Shown: piece by piece, positions 38,201 to 50,200 of the stretch
How positions within the stretch are numbered: position 1 is the stretch's first letter
Layout of the letters: each line of letters begins with the position of its first letter
Notes under the pieces: model-generated
Told to the model about the DNA's origin: nothing
Databases searched by the model: none
What the model saw: only the letters and a program-made list of their open reading frames with translations
Program-made: the position numbers and the translations under genes
Source of the DNA: Anas platyrhynchos
Lineage: Eukaryota > Chordata > Aves > Anseriformes > Anatidae
DNA length: 64,000 nt
Reading direction: 5' to 3'
NCBI RefSeq assembly: GCF_047663525.1
Contig: NC_092592.1
Coordinates: 27,213,001 to 27,277,000, forward strand

Positions 38201-41200
38201 GGGCGAGCTGGTGCCAAGGGGCGGACCACGAGCCGGGGGCAAGCCGGGGCTCTGCCAGCCAGGAGGTGCCCGCCTGCCTCTCCCCGAGGCTCCCCAGCCC
38301 CGAGCATCCCCCGGCTGCTGCTCCCCACCTCTCCCTGCACCCTTTTTGCAGAGGGGGCAGCGGGTTGGCACGGCTCCAGGGGTCTCACCCTGGCACCCCA
38401 CTGCCTGCCCTGCAGCTGAGGCTGAGCTTTGGTGCACCTCCGCCTGGGGAGAGCCATCCCTGGTGGCTTTTTGGCTGGCAGCCCGGCCTCCCGGGACCAT
38501 CCCGGCACAAAACTTCCCGGCTGCCTGCCTGCCACCCGGGAGCAGGGCCTGGAGGCTGCCGCGCTGCCGCTGCCCTCCCCGCAGGGCTGCTGCACCTGCC
38601 GCTGATGCCCACGGGCTCGCTGCGGGCTGGGAAGGCTCTGTCCTGCCCCGGGCATCGCCGGGCGCTCGGAGGAGCCGGGGGCTGTTTGGTGGCTGGGTTT
38701 GGGGGGGTTGAGGCCGGGTCCCTCCCCAGCGCTGCGAGCTGGAGCCATGAGCCAGTGCCAGCAGCGCTGCAAGAGGCAGCTGGGCCGAGTGATCCGCTCC
38801 TTCTACCAGTTCGTCACCGGGACCCTCTCCCAAGGTAGGTGCTGCCCTGGGGGCTGGGGGCTCCGTGCTGCGGGAGGGGGGCTCCGTGGCTTGTGTCTGC
38901 GGGGTTATTTGGGGAGGGGGGCGTTTGGGTGCTGAGAGATTCAGCCCCAAGGCAGGGGGGTCGCAGCGTGCTCCATGGGGAGCAAGGCGAATGATGCTTG
39001 AAGGGGTGATGAGAGCCCCCGGAGGTCCCCTGAGGACTTGGGGTGCCAGGAATATTTTAGCTGGGGAGGGGACACGTCCATCGCAGCCGGCGTGCCCCTC
39101 CCTGATGCCCCTCCAGGCTGCAGGAGGAGCCCTGGGTGTGCGCAGAGCTGGGGCAGGGACACTCCTGGTGCCCTGGTCCTGCCCCTCCGCCCTGGGATGC
39201 CACCTGGCCCTGGGGACGGAGCCGTGTGCCCCTCAGTGGGATGGCACAGCCGTGGCAGGACCCGCAGCCCTCCCTCCCTGAGCCCCCTCTGCTGCCAAGC
39301 CCCCCGTCCCACCCCCTGTCTGGTCAGGGCCAGGAGCCACCTCCTAACTGCTGTGGGCACGGCTCGGGGAGGTCGTGGTGTGCCTGTGTGTGCTGGGACC
39401 CCAGGGACAACGGCAGCCCCTGCTTTGGGGCCAAGCCCTGCACGGCTTTTGGGGTGCGTGCGGAGCAGGAGCCGCCCTGGTGCCCGGGATGCCCAGGAGC
39501 TGGGAGCACGGGGAAGGCCTTGCTGGGCCAACGTGGCCACGGCACTCCTTGGAACAGGGCTGGTACTCGTGCCACCTCCCCCAGGAGCCAGGCTGCCCAC
39601 AGGAATCCTGCCGGCCTCCGTCCCCTCCTCATCCGCCTCTCTCCCAGCCCCTGGGGCATGGGGAGGGTGGGGATACCCACGGTGCTGTGCTGGGGGCTGG
39701 TGGCAGGGCTGTGGGGACACGGGGGTGCCATCTCCCATCTGAGCCGTGCCAAGGTGCTGTGCCCATCTCCATCGGGCACCATCCCTCTCGTCCTGAGCAG
39801 GGGATGAGTCGGCTGAGAGCTGCAGGTGACGGGGCACCTCGGGGTGCTGCTGTCCCCCAACACGCAGGGATGTCCTCCAGGTCCTCGTCCTGCCGCCCTG
39901 GGCTTCCCTACCCAGCCCAGATGGGCTCTATGGGGCCGATCCTTAGCGGGTGTCCCCATGTGCAATGCTGAGCCACCCCAAGGGCTTGTCCCCGTGATGT
40001 CCCCATGGCCATGCTGGGCTGGGACAGTCACAGAGGGCAGGGCTGGCAGCAGGGCATAGGTTGCCACTGCTCACCCTCTTCTTGGGGTCCTCTGTGCTGG
40101 GGAAAAGCTGGAGTGGGTGGAAACCCCAAGCTGGGCAGGTCTGTGCTCCACCAAGGTTTGGTGTTTGGGGCTGGGATGCGGGGTTTGCACACCTCCTCCT
40201 CCCCAGCCACTGCTCCAGTCCTCCTCTGTGCCCCCACCTGCCCCTTTTTTTGGGGATGAGCCCCTCTGCCCTCCCTGCACAGGCTAAGGAGATGCCACGG
40301 AGCTCACCATGGATGGCACCAGGTGCCCGGCCACAGGGACCTGGGGGGGGGGTGCCCCCCAGCCAGGCACCCTAGGGAGCCAGGCAAGGGCAGGTCGTCA
40401 ATGGGGGGGGAAAGAGAAATGACTCAATCAATTAACCAGATTAAAACTGTGACTTCACCTCCCCGAAATAGCATTTTGCCAATATTTTAATGTGCTTATT
40501 AATAATCTGCTCGCGCTCTGATTAGCAGCGAGGTAATAAGGGATCAGCTGTAACCTAAATTTAACTCTCCCTAATGGATGATGGCCCCGAGAAGCAAAAA
40601 ATAAAAAAAAATAAAAGAGAGAGGCTCCTATCCACCAGGCTGCCCCCCAGGGGCCTGGGCAGATGTCACTCAGCTGTGCTGGGGACCGTGACCCGGCTGG
40701 TCCCATGGCACGTCCTGGGGGACAGCCAAACCCCACTGCGCCCCAGCACCTTGTGGCACTGGGCTAGGGGCACCCGTCCTGTGGGTGATTTTCCCCTAAG
40801 CCAGCCTGGGCTGCACGTCCTGGGTGGCATTTTCCCCAGCCACATGTCCCTCTGATGGGGCTAAGAAATGGTTTGGGGACTGGAGGGGTCTCGGGCACGC
40901 GTGCGGGTTGTCCTGCGGGGTTTGGGGCTCGTGTGATGTTCCCCGGTGTTGCAGAACAGGAGCCAGGCAGGTGGGTCTGGCTCCAGGACGAAAAAAGATG
41001 AGGCTGATCCCAAACTGGGGGGGTCAGGGGATGGGATTGTCACGCCGCTCTGCCAGACCCAGCTCTCCAGGCAGGAGATGCCTTCGAGGCGCGGTGTCTG
41101 CAGCAAGGACGGGCACGCACATCCCGGCGCTGGCTGCTGCTGGGCTGCAGCATCATCCCCTGGGGGAATCCCAGTTTCCAGGACTCCCAGCTCCTCTTGT

Positions 41201-44200
41201 GGGGTGACATCGAGGAGCTGAGCCCTTCCTCAGCCTGTGCTCCTCCCGCTGGGGTCACCGGGAGCTGCCCAACTCGGAGCAGCCTTTGTGCCACGGCGAC
41301 GGCCGCACGTGTGGCGAGCTCTCCCCGTGCTCAGCCCCGCTCAGCCCCCTGCCTCTCTGCTCTGCTGGTGCTGGGCTCCCCCCGGGGCCGGCAGGGTTAT
41401 TTTTAACCGTTTTGCCATGTGCTGCCTGAGCACAATTAAGGTAATTGGTTTGGGAGCCTGGCTCTCACACGCCGCCCCCAATTACCTGCCTGCACGCCCG
41501 CCTCCCTGCCCGCCGTGGCCGGGGGGCTGCCGGGGTAGGGCTGCCCCAGATAGCGAGCTGGGGCTGGGCTGGGGGTGCTGAGCGGGTGCTGGGGATGGAG
41601 CCATGGAGAGGACATCCCTGCACAACGACAGCCTGCTCTATGCCTCCCTGATCGCCATCCTGCTGCTCATCTCCTACTGGTTCACCACCCGCTGCTTCAA
41701 AATCATCAGCGGCATCGAAGGTACGGGCTTGGGGGCATGGGGGCCATCCCGTCCCCACTCTGCAAGCCAGCTGGTGGGGTGACTTGGGCACTTGGTGTGG
41801 GAAAAAGAGATCGGGGACCTGTCTCTGGGGCACCTCGTTGTCCTCCTCGGTCACTTGATGCCCGCCCGTCCTGGTCCTGCTGTGTGAGAGCAGCCGGTGC
41901 CAGCCGTGGGGACGTCCGGGTGCCTCCACCCCAGTGGTTCCCATTTAACCTCGGAGCAAATCGGTGATGCTGGGGGCCCCACCTTGTGTTTTAGGGCTCC
42001 TGGTCCCTCTGGGCATGACCTACATCTCGGCTCCTCACCTGCTGCGTTGGGCTGTGGGCTGCTGCAGGGGTCCCAGATTTGTTGGTGACCCCCACTGCTG
42101 TGGGATGTGCACGCTGGGTGCGTGGCACAGTGACACCCCAAGGCAAGCAGCGGGGTGTGACACGAGAGGTGGCCCTGGTCCAGGGCTGTGCAGGGCTTCT
42201 CCTGCCCAGGGCACGCATTTATCCATCCACCCGTGTGACCTCTGCCAGCACAGATCTGCCAGGGCCTCCGGGCTCTTCCCATGGCGTGGCTGAACGCTGG
42301 GAGTGATGCTCCTGGGGGGGCTGGGGGGCACAGCCCTGTCCCATTTCTGCCAGGGTGAGCGGGTTTTGGCTGCCCGTTCGAGCATCCCTTGCAGGTGGCG
42401 GTGGGTCCGGCTCCATGGGTTTGTCCCATGCGTCCCCTCCGTCCTCAGAGCAGCTCCAGCGGGGGGACAATTCCCTTGCGGAGGAGCTGACCCTTTTTGC
42501 AGGGACAAGTCCTGGCTGGAGGGGCTCCTCTGGGGGTGTTTGGGCTGTTTCTGCCCAAAAATAGGTTGCTTAAATAGTCTCGTAGCACATGGGACAGCTG
42601 CCAGTCGTGGGAGCAGCTGGGGGAGAGGATCGGATGGATGCAGGCAGGGCTCGGCCAGAGGAGTGGCTTTAAAAAAAAAAAAAGGGGAAACTTCCTCCGA
42701 GAGTGCAACAGGCCAGGGCCACCCTGTCCCCAAAGGAGTCACCCTGGGCGGAGGTGAAGCTGGGAGCAGCCTCGGTGCCTGGAAACTCGCCGCTTTCCAA
42801 GAACGGGAGCTGTCAGCCCCGCAATCCTCCAGCCTGAGGGATGCTTCCCCGGGGAGGGCTCTCAGTGCTCTCCCCAAGCCACTTGTGATGCGTTGCTGGC
42901 ATCTTACTGCTGGCAGCAGAGGCCCCAGGGCTGGAGGAGACACCGAGCCCGGTGGCACGGAGCCGCTCGGTTCCCCTGGTGATGTTTTCCCCATGGTCCC
43001 ACCTTCAGGAGGTGGAAGGACCCTATAAGTGGGCAGGGGGCTGCCCTATAGCCTGGGCACGGCCACCCCACCCCAATCTGGCCCCGTGGCACGGCGAGCT
43101 CCTGGGGGACAGCCCCGCTCCCCGCTTTCCTCACCAGTACCGGGGCTGCTCTTGCTTCGTCCCCGCACGTGGGACCGGGCCACCCTTGGAGCAAGGGCTG
43201 GAACGCTGTAAAAAATGCATGGCAGCTAAATTTAGCCCCGCTGGCTGCCTGCTGGAGGCACTCGGACGCCCGGCTCCTCCGCCCACCGCTGCGTGACCTT
43301 GGCCGGGTCCCTCGGGCTCCCCGTGCCCCCGGCTCCATCCTGCCCCGGGGGTCGGGAGGACGCGGGGGCAGCCCCTGCCTCCCCCTATGTTTTTGGGGTG
43401 CCGGTCCCCATGGTGCACGGGATGGGATGGGGAGAGGCGCAGAGGACAAGCCTGAGTCATCCCCATCCTGGATGTTTACCCGGTGCCCAGCGTCCTGTCC
43501 CCACCGTGTGTGTGTGTGTCCCCCCCCCGGGAACCGAATGCCTTTTAATATCTGCGGCCCGTTTCCGTAGCAACTGCATTAAGCAAATCGATGGCGGTGG
43601 TGTCATTGGGATGGGAGGGCATGCCTCCTGCCCCCCCGGCCCGCCACCCCACACCCCCCCCTGGCTTGGCCTCTCTCCGCTCTCCCGCGCAGGCACGGCC
43701 CTATTTGGCTCCCAGCTCCCGGAGCCGCCCGTGCCAGCCCCAGACGTCCCCAAAAAGAGGGGTGACATCCACCAACCCCCCCCTGGGGACAGCTGTCCCC
43801 AAGGGATGCGTGGTCTGGCGGCCGCTGCGTCGGGGTGAGGGGGGCCAGGGGGGGCGCGGGGCCATGAGACGCCCCCACCATGAACCTGGAAGGCCTGGAG
43901 ATGATCGCGGTGCTGGTGGTCTTGGTGCTCTTCGTCAAGGTGCTGGAGCAATTCGGCCTCTTCGAGCCCGTGTCCTTGGAAGGTACCGGGGGCGGGGGGT
44001 GCTGGCCCCTCTGGGGACACGGGGGGACATCAGAGGGGTCCCTCTGCTGCTTTGGGGATGGGGGAGGTAAAGAGGAGCCCCCCGGTCCCAACTCTGCTGC
44101 CCTGCACCCATGTCCCCTGGGGACTCTCCATGTCCCCCCCAAGTGACTCTGCCTGTCCGAGTCAGGGGAGGGGTCCTGCGTCCTTCAAAGGGGACGGGAG

Positions 44201-47200
44201 GGGTGGTGGCACACCCCTGAGACCCTCGGGGTGTCACCGTGCGGCATGGGGACAGCGGGGAGCACGGGGATTTGCCCCGCTGTAAGGACAGGAGGGGGAC
44301 CCAGGTGCCCCGCATTGGCACCAATTGCTCCATCACCAAACAGGTGAAGGCAGGAGCGAGGAACGCCCTGCTCCAGAGGCAGAAAATTGGGGCAGGGCTG
44401 GGATTTTGGGCACTGAGCTGGGTTGTAGTGCTGCGCCTTGTGGCAGGAGCTGGGTCACCCCCCTGGGCTCAGGAGGTGGCAGGTAGGGCGCTTTGCTCTC
44501 TGGGGATCATCCCAAGGGGTTTTTTGGGGTGGGGAAATGCTGAGTCCCCTGCCTGGCTGTTGTTTACCAGCGTGCAGGGCTGGCAGCGACAGCCCAGGGA
44601 CCGCAAAAAGCCTGAAACCCTACACTAATGGCTCGGGGCCGCTAATGGATATGGGGCCCTGCCATCTGCTCGGGGCCATCGACACCGCCTGTGGCTCTGC
44701 CTCCCCTGCCTGGGGGTGCTGGGGTTGTGGCTGGGCCCCCCCTGCCCCATCCCTGGGGTCTCAGCCATACCCAGGCTGTGCTGGTGCTGTCCTGGGGGGC
44801 TGGGGATGGAGCTCTGGAAGAGCTTGTCCCCAACCCTGGGGGACCACGGAGAGCAGTGGGATGAGGCTGGGGGGATCTCCAGCCTTGGTGGGCTCCCAGA
44901 ATCAGCAGGATGAGGCCCTGAGCAACCCGTTCCCAGCTGCACGTCCCCCTTGGGGTCACATCCAGTGCCTGCTGGATGCAGCCACTGATGTCTCCCATGG
45001 GTGCGCTGCGCTCCGGGAGGTCGGGGCGGTCGGTGCCAGCCCCGGCGTGGTTTATCAGCCGGTTAATCACCACCAAGCCTCCTCACAGCCCTGTGCCACC
45101 AGCCTGGCCCCAGCCCTGGCTGCTGCCCTGCTCCCAGCCCCTGCCAAAAGCCCTCTCCGGATGAATGCTTAGGGAGGGGCAGGCGAAGAAAAACACCATC
45201 GATTTTTTTTTTTTGGCTCCCCAAGTGCGACATCAATAATTCAGCGAGGAGCAATCGGGCCTGGCTGCGAGGAGGGCTGGGCAGGCAGATAAAAGGCTGG
45301 GGGAGCTGCCTTCATGAGCGAGCCTCCGGTGAATGTTAGATGGAGCTGCAGGCTGTACGCAGAGGGATGATGAGTGCCCCGGGGTGGGCAGGAGGGGGTC
45401 GTCTTGGAGAGCCCCCAGCATGGGGTGTGCTGGCCACTGCGAGGTCTGGAGCATCCCCACGGTGCTGGAGAACGCCCAGCCCTGCGCGCAGCCCTGCTTT
45501 CCTCCCTTTTTCCTCCTGCTTTCCAGGAATGCCTTTGGCAGGAGCGCAGTGCCCTGGCTGGGGGAAGGACCAGCTCTTTGGGGCACGGTGCCAGGGGTCC
45601 CCGGGGGTCAGGGTGTCATCGATCCTGGCAGGTTGGACGGTCCTGGAGAGGTCTGTGAGAGCTTGATGCAGCTGGGGGAGTTCTTGGAGCGCCAAATCCC
45701 AGCCTGGCGTGGCTGCGGGTGCCCCAGGTTGGGTTCTTGGGGTCCTTGGATTGGGATGCACCAGGGATTTCCCTTTGCCTTGCCTTTCCCAGGGGTTTTC
45801 AGCTGGTTTGGGCAGCGACTGGCGGCTGAATCAGGAGAGAGCTGCTCCCAAAGAGGGATGCAACGGGGCAGCCACGTATGGCAGCTGCTGTGCCCTCCTT
45901 TCAGGACCTGGCCCCGCATCCTGAACCCCTCACCTGTAACCCTGGGGCCAGGCTGGGGGCAATTCTCCAGCACCGAGCGTCCCCGAGGACCGCGGTGCCT
46001 GCGGCGTGCGCCGGTGTCACGTCCCGCTCAGCCCAGCCAGACGTAATTAGCTTGTTGAATCTCTTCTCCCCTCCGGCCTCGTGTTAATCACTTTTCACAT
46101 CGATTCCCTCCGGCCGGGCTCTCGCTGCGTGTCGCTGATGTGAGGGGGGCGAGGGGACGCGGCTGGAAACGGGGCCGCGTCCTGCACCGGGGGTGGCTGA
46201 GGGGCAGGGAGGTCCCTCGGCCACCAGGAGGTGAGAAAATCGCAGGATAGAGATAAAATGGGAAATTCGGAGTATGGGAAGGTGTTGGGATGGGTTTGGT
46301 GGTGTGGGATGGGGCACGGTACCATCCCAGTAGGGTGAGTGGGGAGCTTGGGGGGGGGTCCCCACGCGGAGCTCGGCTTTGGGGTCTCTGCCACCACGCA
46401 CTGCTTTTGGGGTGGGTCCATGCATGGGCTCTTCCTTCCCCTGGGTGCCCTGAAGGACCTCGGAGGGTGTTCGGGGAGGGAAGAGGGAGGGCCAAGGCGG
46501 CTCTCCCCTCCCCTCCCCTGCCCTGCCCTCTCCTGCTCACCAGGTCTGCTGCTGCCAGACCAGCTGGGGCTGCACGGCAGGGGGATGCCGGTTAATGGGG
46601 CACCCTGGGACCCTCAGGGGCTGCAAACGGTGGGCATCATCCTGCTGCTCTGCTCCAGCCTCAAGCTGCTCCACGCCTTGGGCATCATCGACCTGACCGG
46701 GGGAGGTGGGGCGAGAAATAGGGATGGGGGTGAAAATGGGGATGGGAGCGAAAAATGGGGACGGGGGCACAATGGGGATGGGGTTGCAATGGGATGTGGA
46801 CGTTTTGGAGTTGCTCCTTGCCTCCTGCCCCAGGACAGCATGTGCGCAGGAGCTATGAGGTGCTCAGGGGAGGCTTAGTGTGTTTTGGGGCATTTGGGGG
46901 GGTATTAGGGTGTGGGAGGGAGCCTAGGGTGTCTGGGGGTTGTGGGGTGAGGTGTTTGGGAGTGTTGTGGTGCTTGGGTGTGGGGGGCATTGGGGTGTAG
47001 GGGTAACAGGGATGCTGGGGTGGGTATAGGGGTATTGGGATGTGGGGTTTTAGGATGCAGGATGCCAGGGAGGGGGGTATATGGGAGTGTGAAGCTGGGG
47101 ATGGTATTGGGGTGCAGTGATGTGTGGGGACGGAGGCTACCAGGAGTTTTGGGGTTTGGGGGTGCTTTGTCAGATAGTGGGGGAAAAATGCTGCGAGTGG

Positions 47201-50200
47201 TGGGCTGGGAGAGGTGTGGGAGCTGGGACAGGGTGGGGGGGATGTGGGGCACAGCACCATGTGGGGAAAGCTCCCCCACTGCTGTAGGGTTGGTGCCTTT
47301 TGGGGGGGAGCGTGGCTCAAAGAGCCCCCAGCCCCTTTATCCTGCCTGAGGAGTGGGTGCTGAGGGCAGGGCTGGACGGGGCCAGCACGAGGACCCCAAA
47401 ATATATCGGGGTGAGGGATGCAGGACCTGTTGCTTGTGCCTGGAGCGGGCGGGAGCGCGGAGAGCCGCTCGGTGCTCCGGCTTGTCTCATCTCCTCTGGC
47501 TGCCTTCCCGCTCCGAGCAGCTGGCTCCGAGCTCTGAGCCTGTCTCGGATGAAGACAGAAGCTGGCAGACTCTGCACGGCCGTGATTTGGGGTTCGGGAG
47601 TCTCCCCCTGCCCCATCCCAGCCGGCGCTGGGGATGCTGTGAGGGGAAGGGGCTGCGCATCGCCTCCCCTCCGTGCTGGTGGATTTTGGGGTGGGAGATG
47701 GGGCAAAGGGGAATAGGGGCGATGGGGCAGGATGGATGGGGCAGGACGTGTCCATGCACAGGGGTTTTGTAGGGCTCCGCTGTTCTTTGGCACCTGTATC
47801 CCAGCCTGGCTGTCCCATAAGCTCTGCCTCACTGCGCTGGGTGCCCACCCCCAGGCTGGGCACTGTTCCCCGGGCGATGCCAGCCCTGATTTCACTCCTA
47901 ATGGATGGCCGTCTGCTGCCTCCTGGCCCCCGCGGCCACAGCAGGCACCTCGAGCCCTGCTCCGCTCCAATCTGTCAGGGCTGAGTGATGAGGGCCATTT
48001 GCGGGGCTGCTGCTGGCCTCATCCTGCACCCCCAGCGGCTGGGGCAGCTCCGTCTCCGCCTTGCGAGCGTGTGTTGGCTGTCGGGGGGGATGGAGAGGGA
48101 AGGGGAGGCTTTGTTTCGGCAGCATGTGGAGGTGGGGATGGGGAAACCTTTTCCCCGGGTGCTGCCCCAGGATGCAGGCTGGGTGTGTGAGCACGGTCTG
48201 AAGCTGGGGAGTGATGCATGGGAGGTGACAAGCCACTTAACCCGGCGGGCCTCCCGTGGCAGATAAAACACCATCAGCATTTTCTGTCTGCTGCTCTGTT
48301 TGCTGTGCCGTGCCAGCCGCTCGATAGCTCTCGGGGACGCTCAGGAAGGAGCCGTGTGCCAGGGCTGGCAGCGGCAGGGCGATGCTCCCCGTCCTCCGCC
48401 ACAGCCAGGGTGCTGGGGACAGCGAGGGGACAGCGAGGGGACAGCGTGTCCTCCCCAGCAGAGCCCTCGGGGGCACCAAAGCCAGGACAGCAAAGCCCCA
48501 GCCCCGGTTGCCCCTCTCCTTGTTAAGCTGCATGTGCTGAACCCGCTCCCTCCCCTGCCCCGGGTCCCCCGGAATCGTGCCCTGTTCGGTTTCCTCCTTT
48601 AAGAAAATGCCCACATCATTATTTTTTTTCTTTTTTTTTTTTTTCCTTTATAACAAACTAAAGTGTAACTTGCACCCGACCTGACCTACTGCACGTGCCT
48701 ATACCTGCTGCCCCTGTGAGTCCAACCACGGTTTAACTCTCTGTTGCATCTCTCGCTGTGTGGTTTCCCCCCACCCTCCTGCGTGTCCCTCTGTCTGTCC
48801 GTCCATCCCGTCCCATCCTGGGGCTGCTCCGAACCCCCAGGGCTGGTCCCACAGCTCGGTTCTGCTGGGGACAGGTCTGAGCCTGGAGCATCCCTGGCAG
48901 GCTGAAGGTGTGATGTCCCTCTGCGAGTTAACCCCCCCGAAAAGCAACTGGGGTAAAATCAGGCTTTGTGCACAACTGATGCCTGCTTAAAGGATGAAAA
49001 AAAAAACCCTTTCCTCACTTAGAGACGGGACCAGGCTACGTGGTCCTGCAGCACCAAGGTGCTGGCCCTCGCCACCAACTCTTAGAGCCATCTCCATCCC
49101 CTAAAACCCCTGGTGCCACCCGCCCAGCCGTGATTTCATAGGGACCTCGCACCTCCCGCCCCATCACCTGCCTGCCTTTGGGGGCTGGAGCCCAGCACGG
49201 CCTTCCTCTCCTCCTCCTCCTCCTCCCCTCCCTGCCTGCGCTGCTCATCCTGCGCCATTTGCTGGCTTCTGCGGGGCCCTGGGTGAAGCGGGGAGTGGGT
49301 GCGTGGCCGTGCGCCAACAGCGGGGTCAGGATGGGGGATAGAGGGTCACGGGGGGGGGATTGCAGAGCGAGGGGACCCCTGGAAAAGGCAGAAGCCCCGC
49401 TCCCCGTCCCCTCCTGGCTGTCCTCGCCCAGGGTCTGGGGCTTGGGGTGCACGTGGGGCTGCATGGCTGGGCTGGGCGCATGCTTTGTGTTTGGCCCTCC
49501 AGGGCCAGCGGGACCAAACCCAGCCCTGCACCCCGGGGAGGGTGCAGCACCCCGGGAGGGTGCCGGCTGGGGCTCAACACATCCCATCTCGGGCTCCATC
49601 CTGCACAGCCCTGTGCGGAAAGGTCCCCGGGGAGCAGCATTTGGCTTTGGGGCTGACGGGCAGAGCTTGGCCCTGGGCTTCTGGGCACCTCTGCTGCACC
49701 CTGGTGTGCTCCCATGGGTGTCCAGGGTGCTCAGCACTTGGCACCTCCAAGATGGGACCAGCAGGGCTGGGTTGGTCCTGGGATGGAGCAGAAAGGCTGA
49801 GCAGAGCCTGGGCTGGGCTTTGCCTCCCTGCTCCGCGTCCCCGCGTGCATGAGCTGCCTGCGGCCCCGCTCCGTTAACTCTTCTTCTGCTCGGTGACTCC
49901 TTCTTTCTTCCAGGCAACCCGCCGGGCCAAACTAAAAAAGCGCTGAAGCAGCGATTCCTCAAACTGCTGCCCTGCTGCCGGCCCAAATCCATCCCCTCGC
50001 TCAGCGAAAGCAAGTGGCTTCTTCTTGCCTTTGTGTGTGTGTGTTTCCCCAGCCGTGCTGCTGGCTGCCGCCCCCCCTGCCCCGTGGCTTTTTTTTTTGG
50101 GGGAGGGAAGGGGGGTCAGGATCACAATCCTGCCCCCGGAGGGGTCCAATCCAATGGGCTCTGCACCCACCTCGCTCCTTGCCTGCTCCCGGGCTGTTTT

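Larger units (their letters stand above)
26279..38746 (+). other. KCNIP2: KCNIP2 intron 1, first part
   Basis: 12.5 kb of GC-rich intron without a supported exon. It contains several short AT-rich islands within GC-rich DNA (about 28470-28570, 30030-30200, 31470-31560, 32335-32410, 33155-33240, 34855-34920 and 35635-35700) that look like candidate regulatory elements. It also has an 18-bp tandem repeat (36430-36500) and a 73-bp-period minisatellite (37810-38075). Many long open frames on both strands reflect high GC only. Confidence 0.75.
46706..49913 (+). other. KCNIP2: KCNIP2 intron between first exon 1e and exon 2
   Basis: No exon supported. It opens with a strongly G-rich, T-containing degenerate repeat (about 46860-47260). 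It also contains an 11-bp triplication near 48418-48450, a T-run island (48617-48655) and a CTCCTCC run (49201-49230). Confidence 0.7.

Noticed and set aside
45955..45990. REST/NRSF-like site (CAGCACCGAGCG)
   Set aside because: Only the first half matches the REST consensus; the second half (GGACAGCGCC) is missing.
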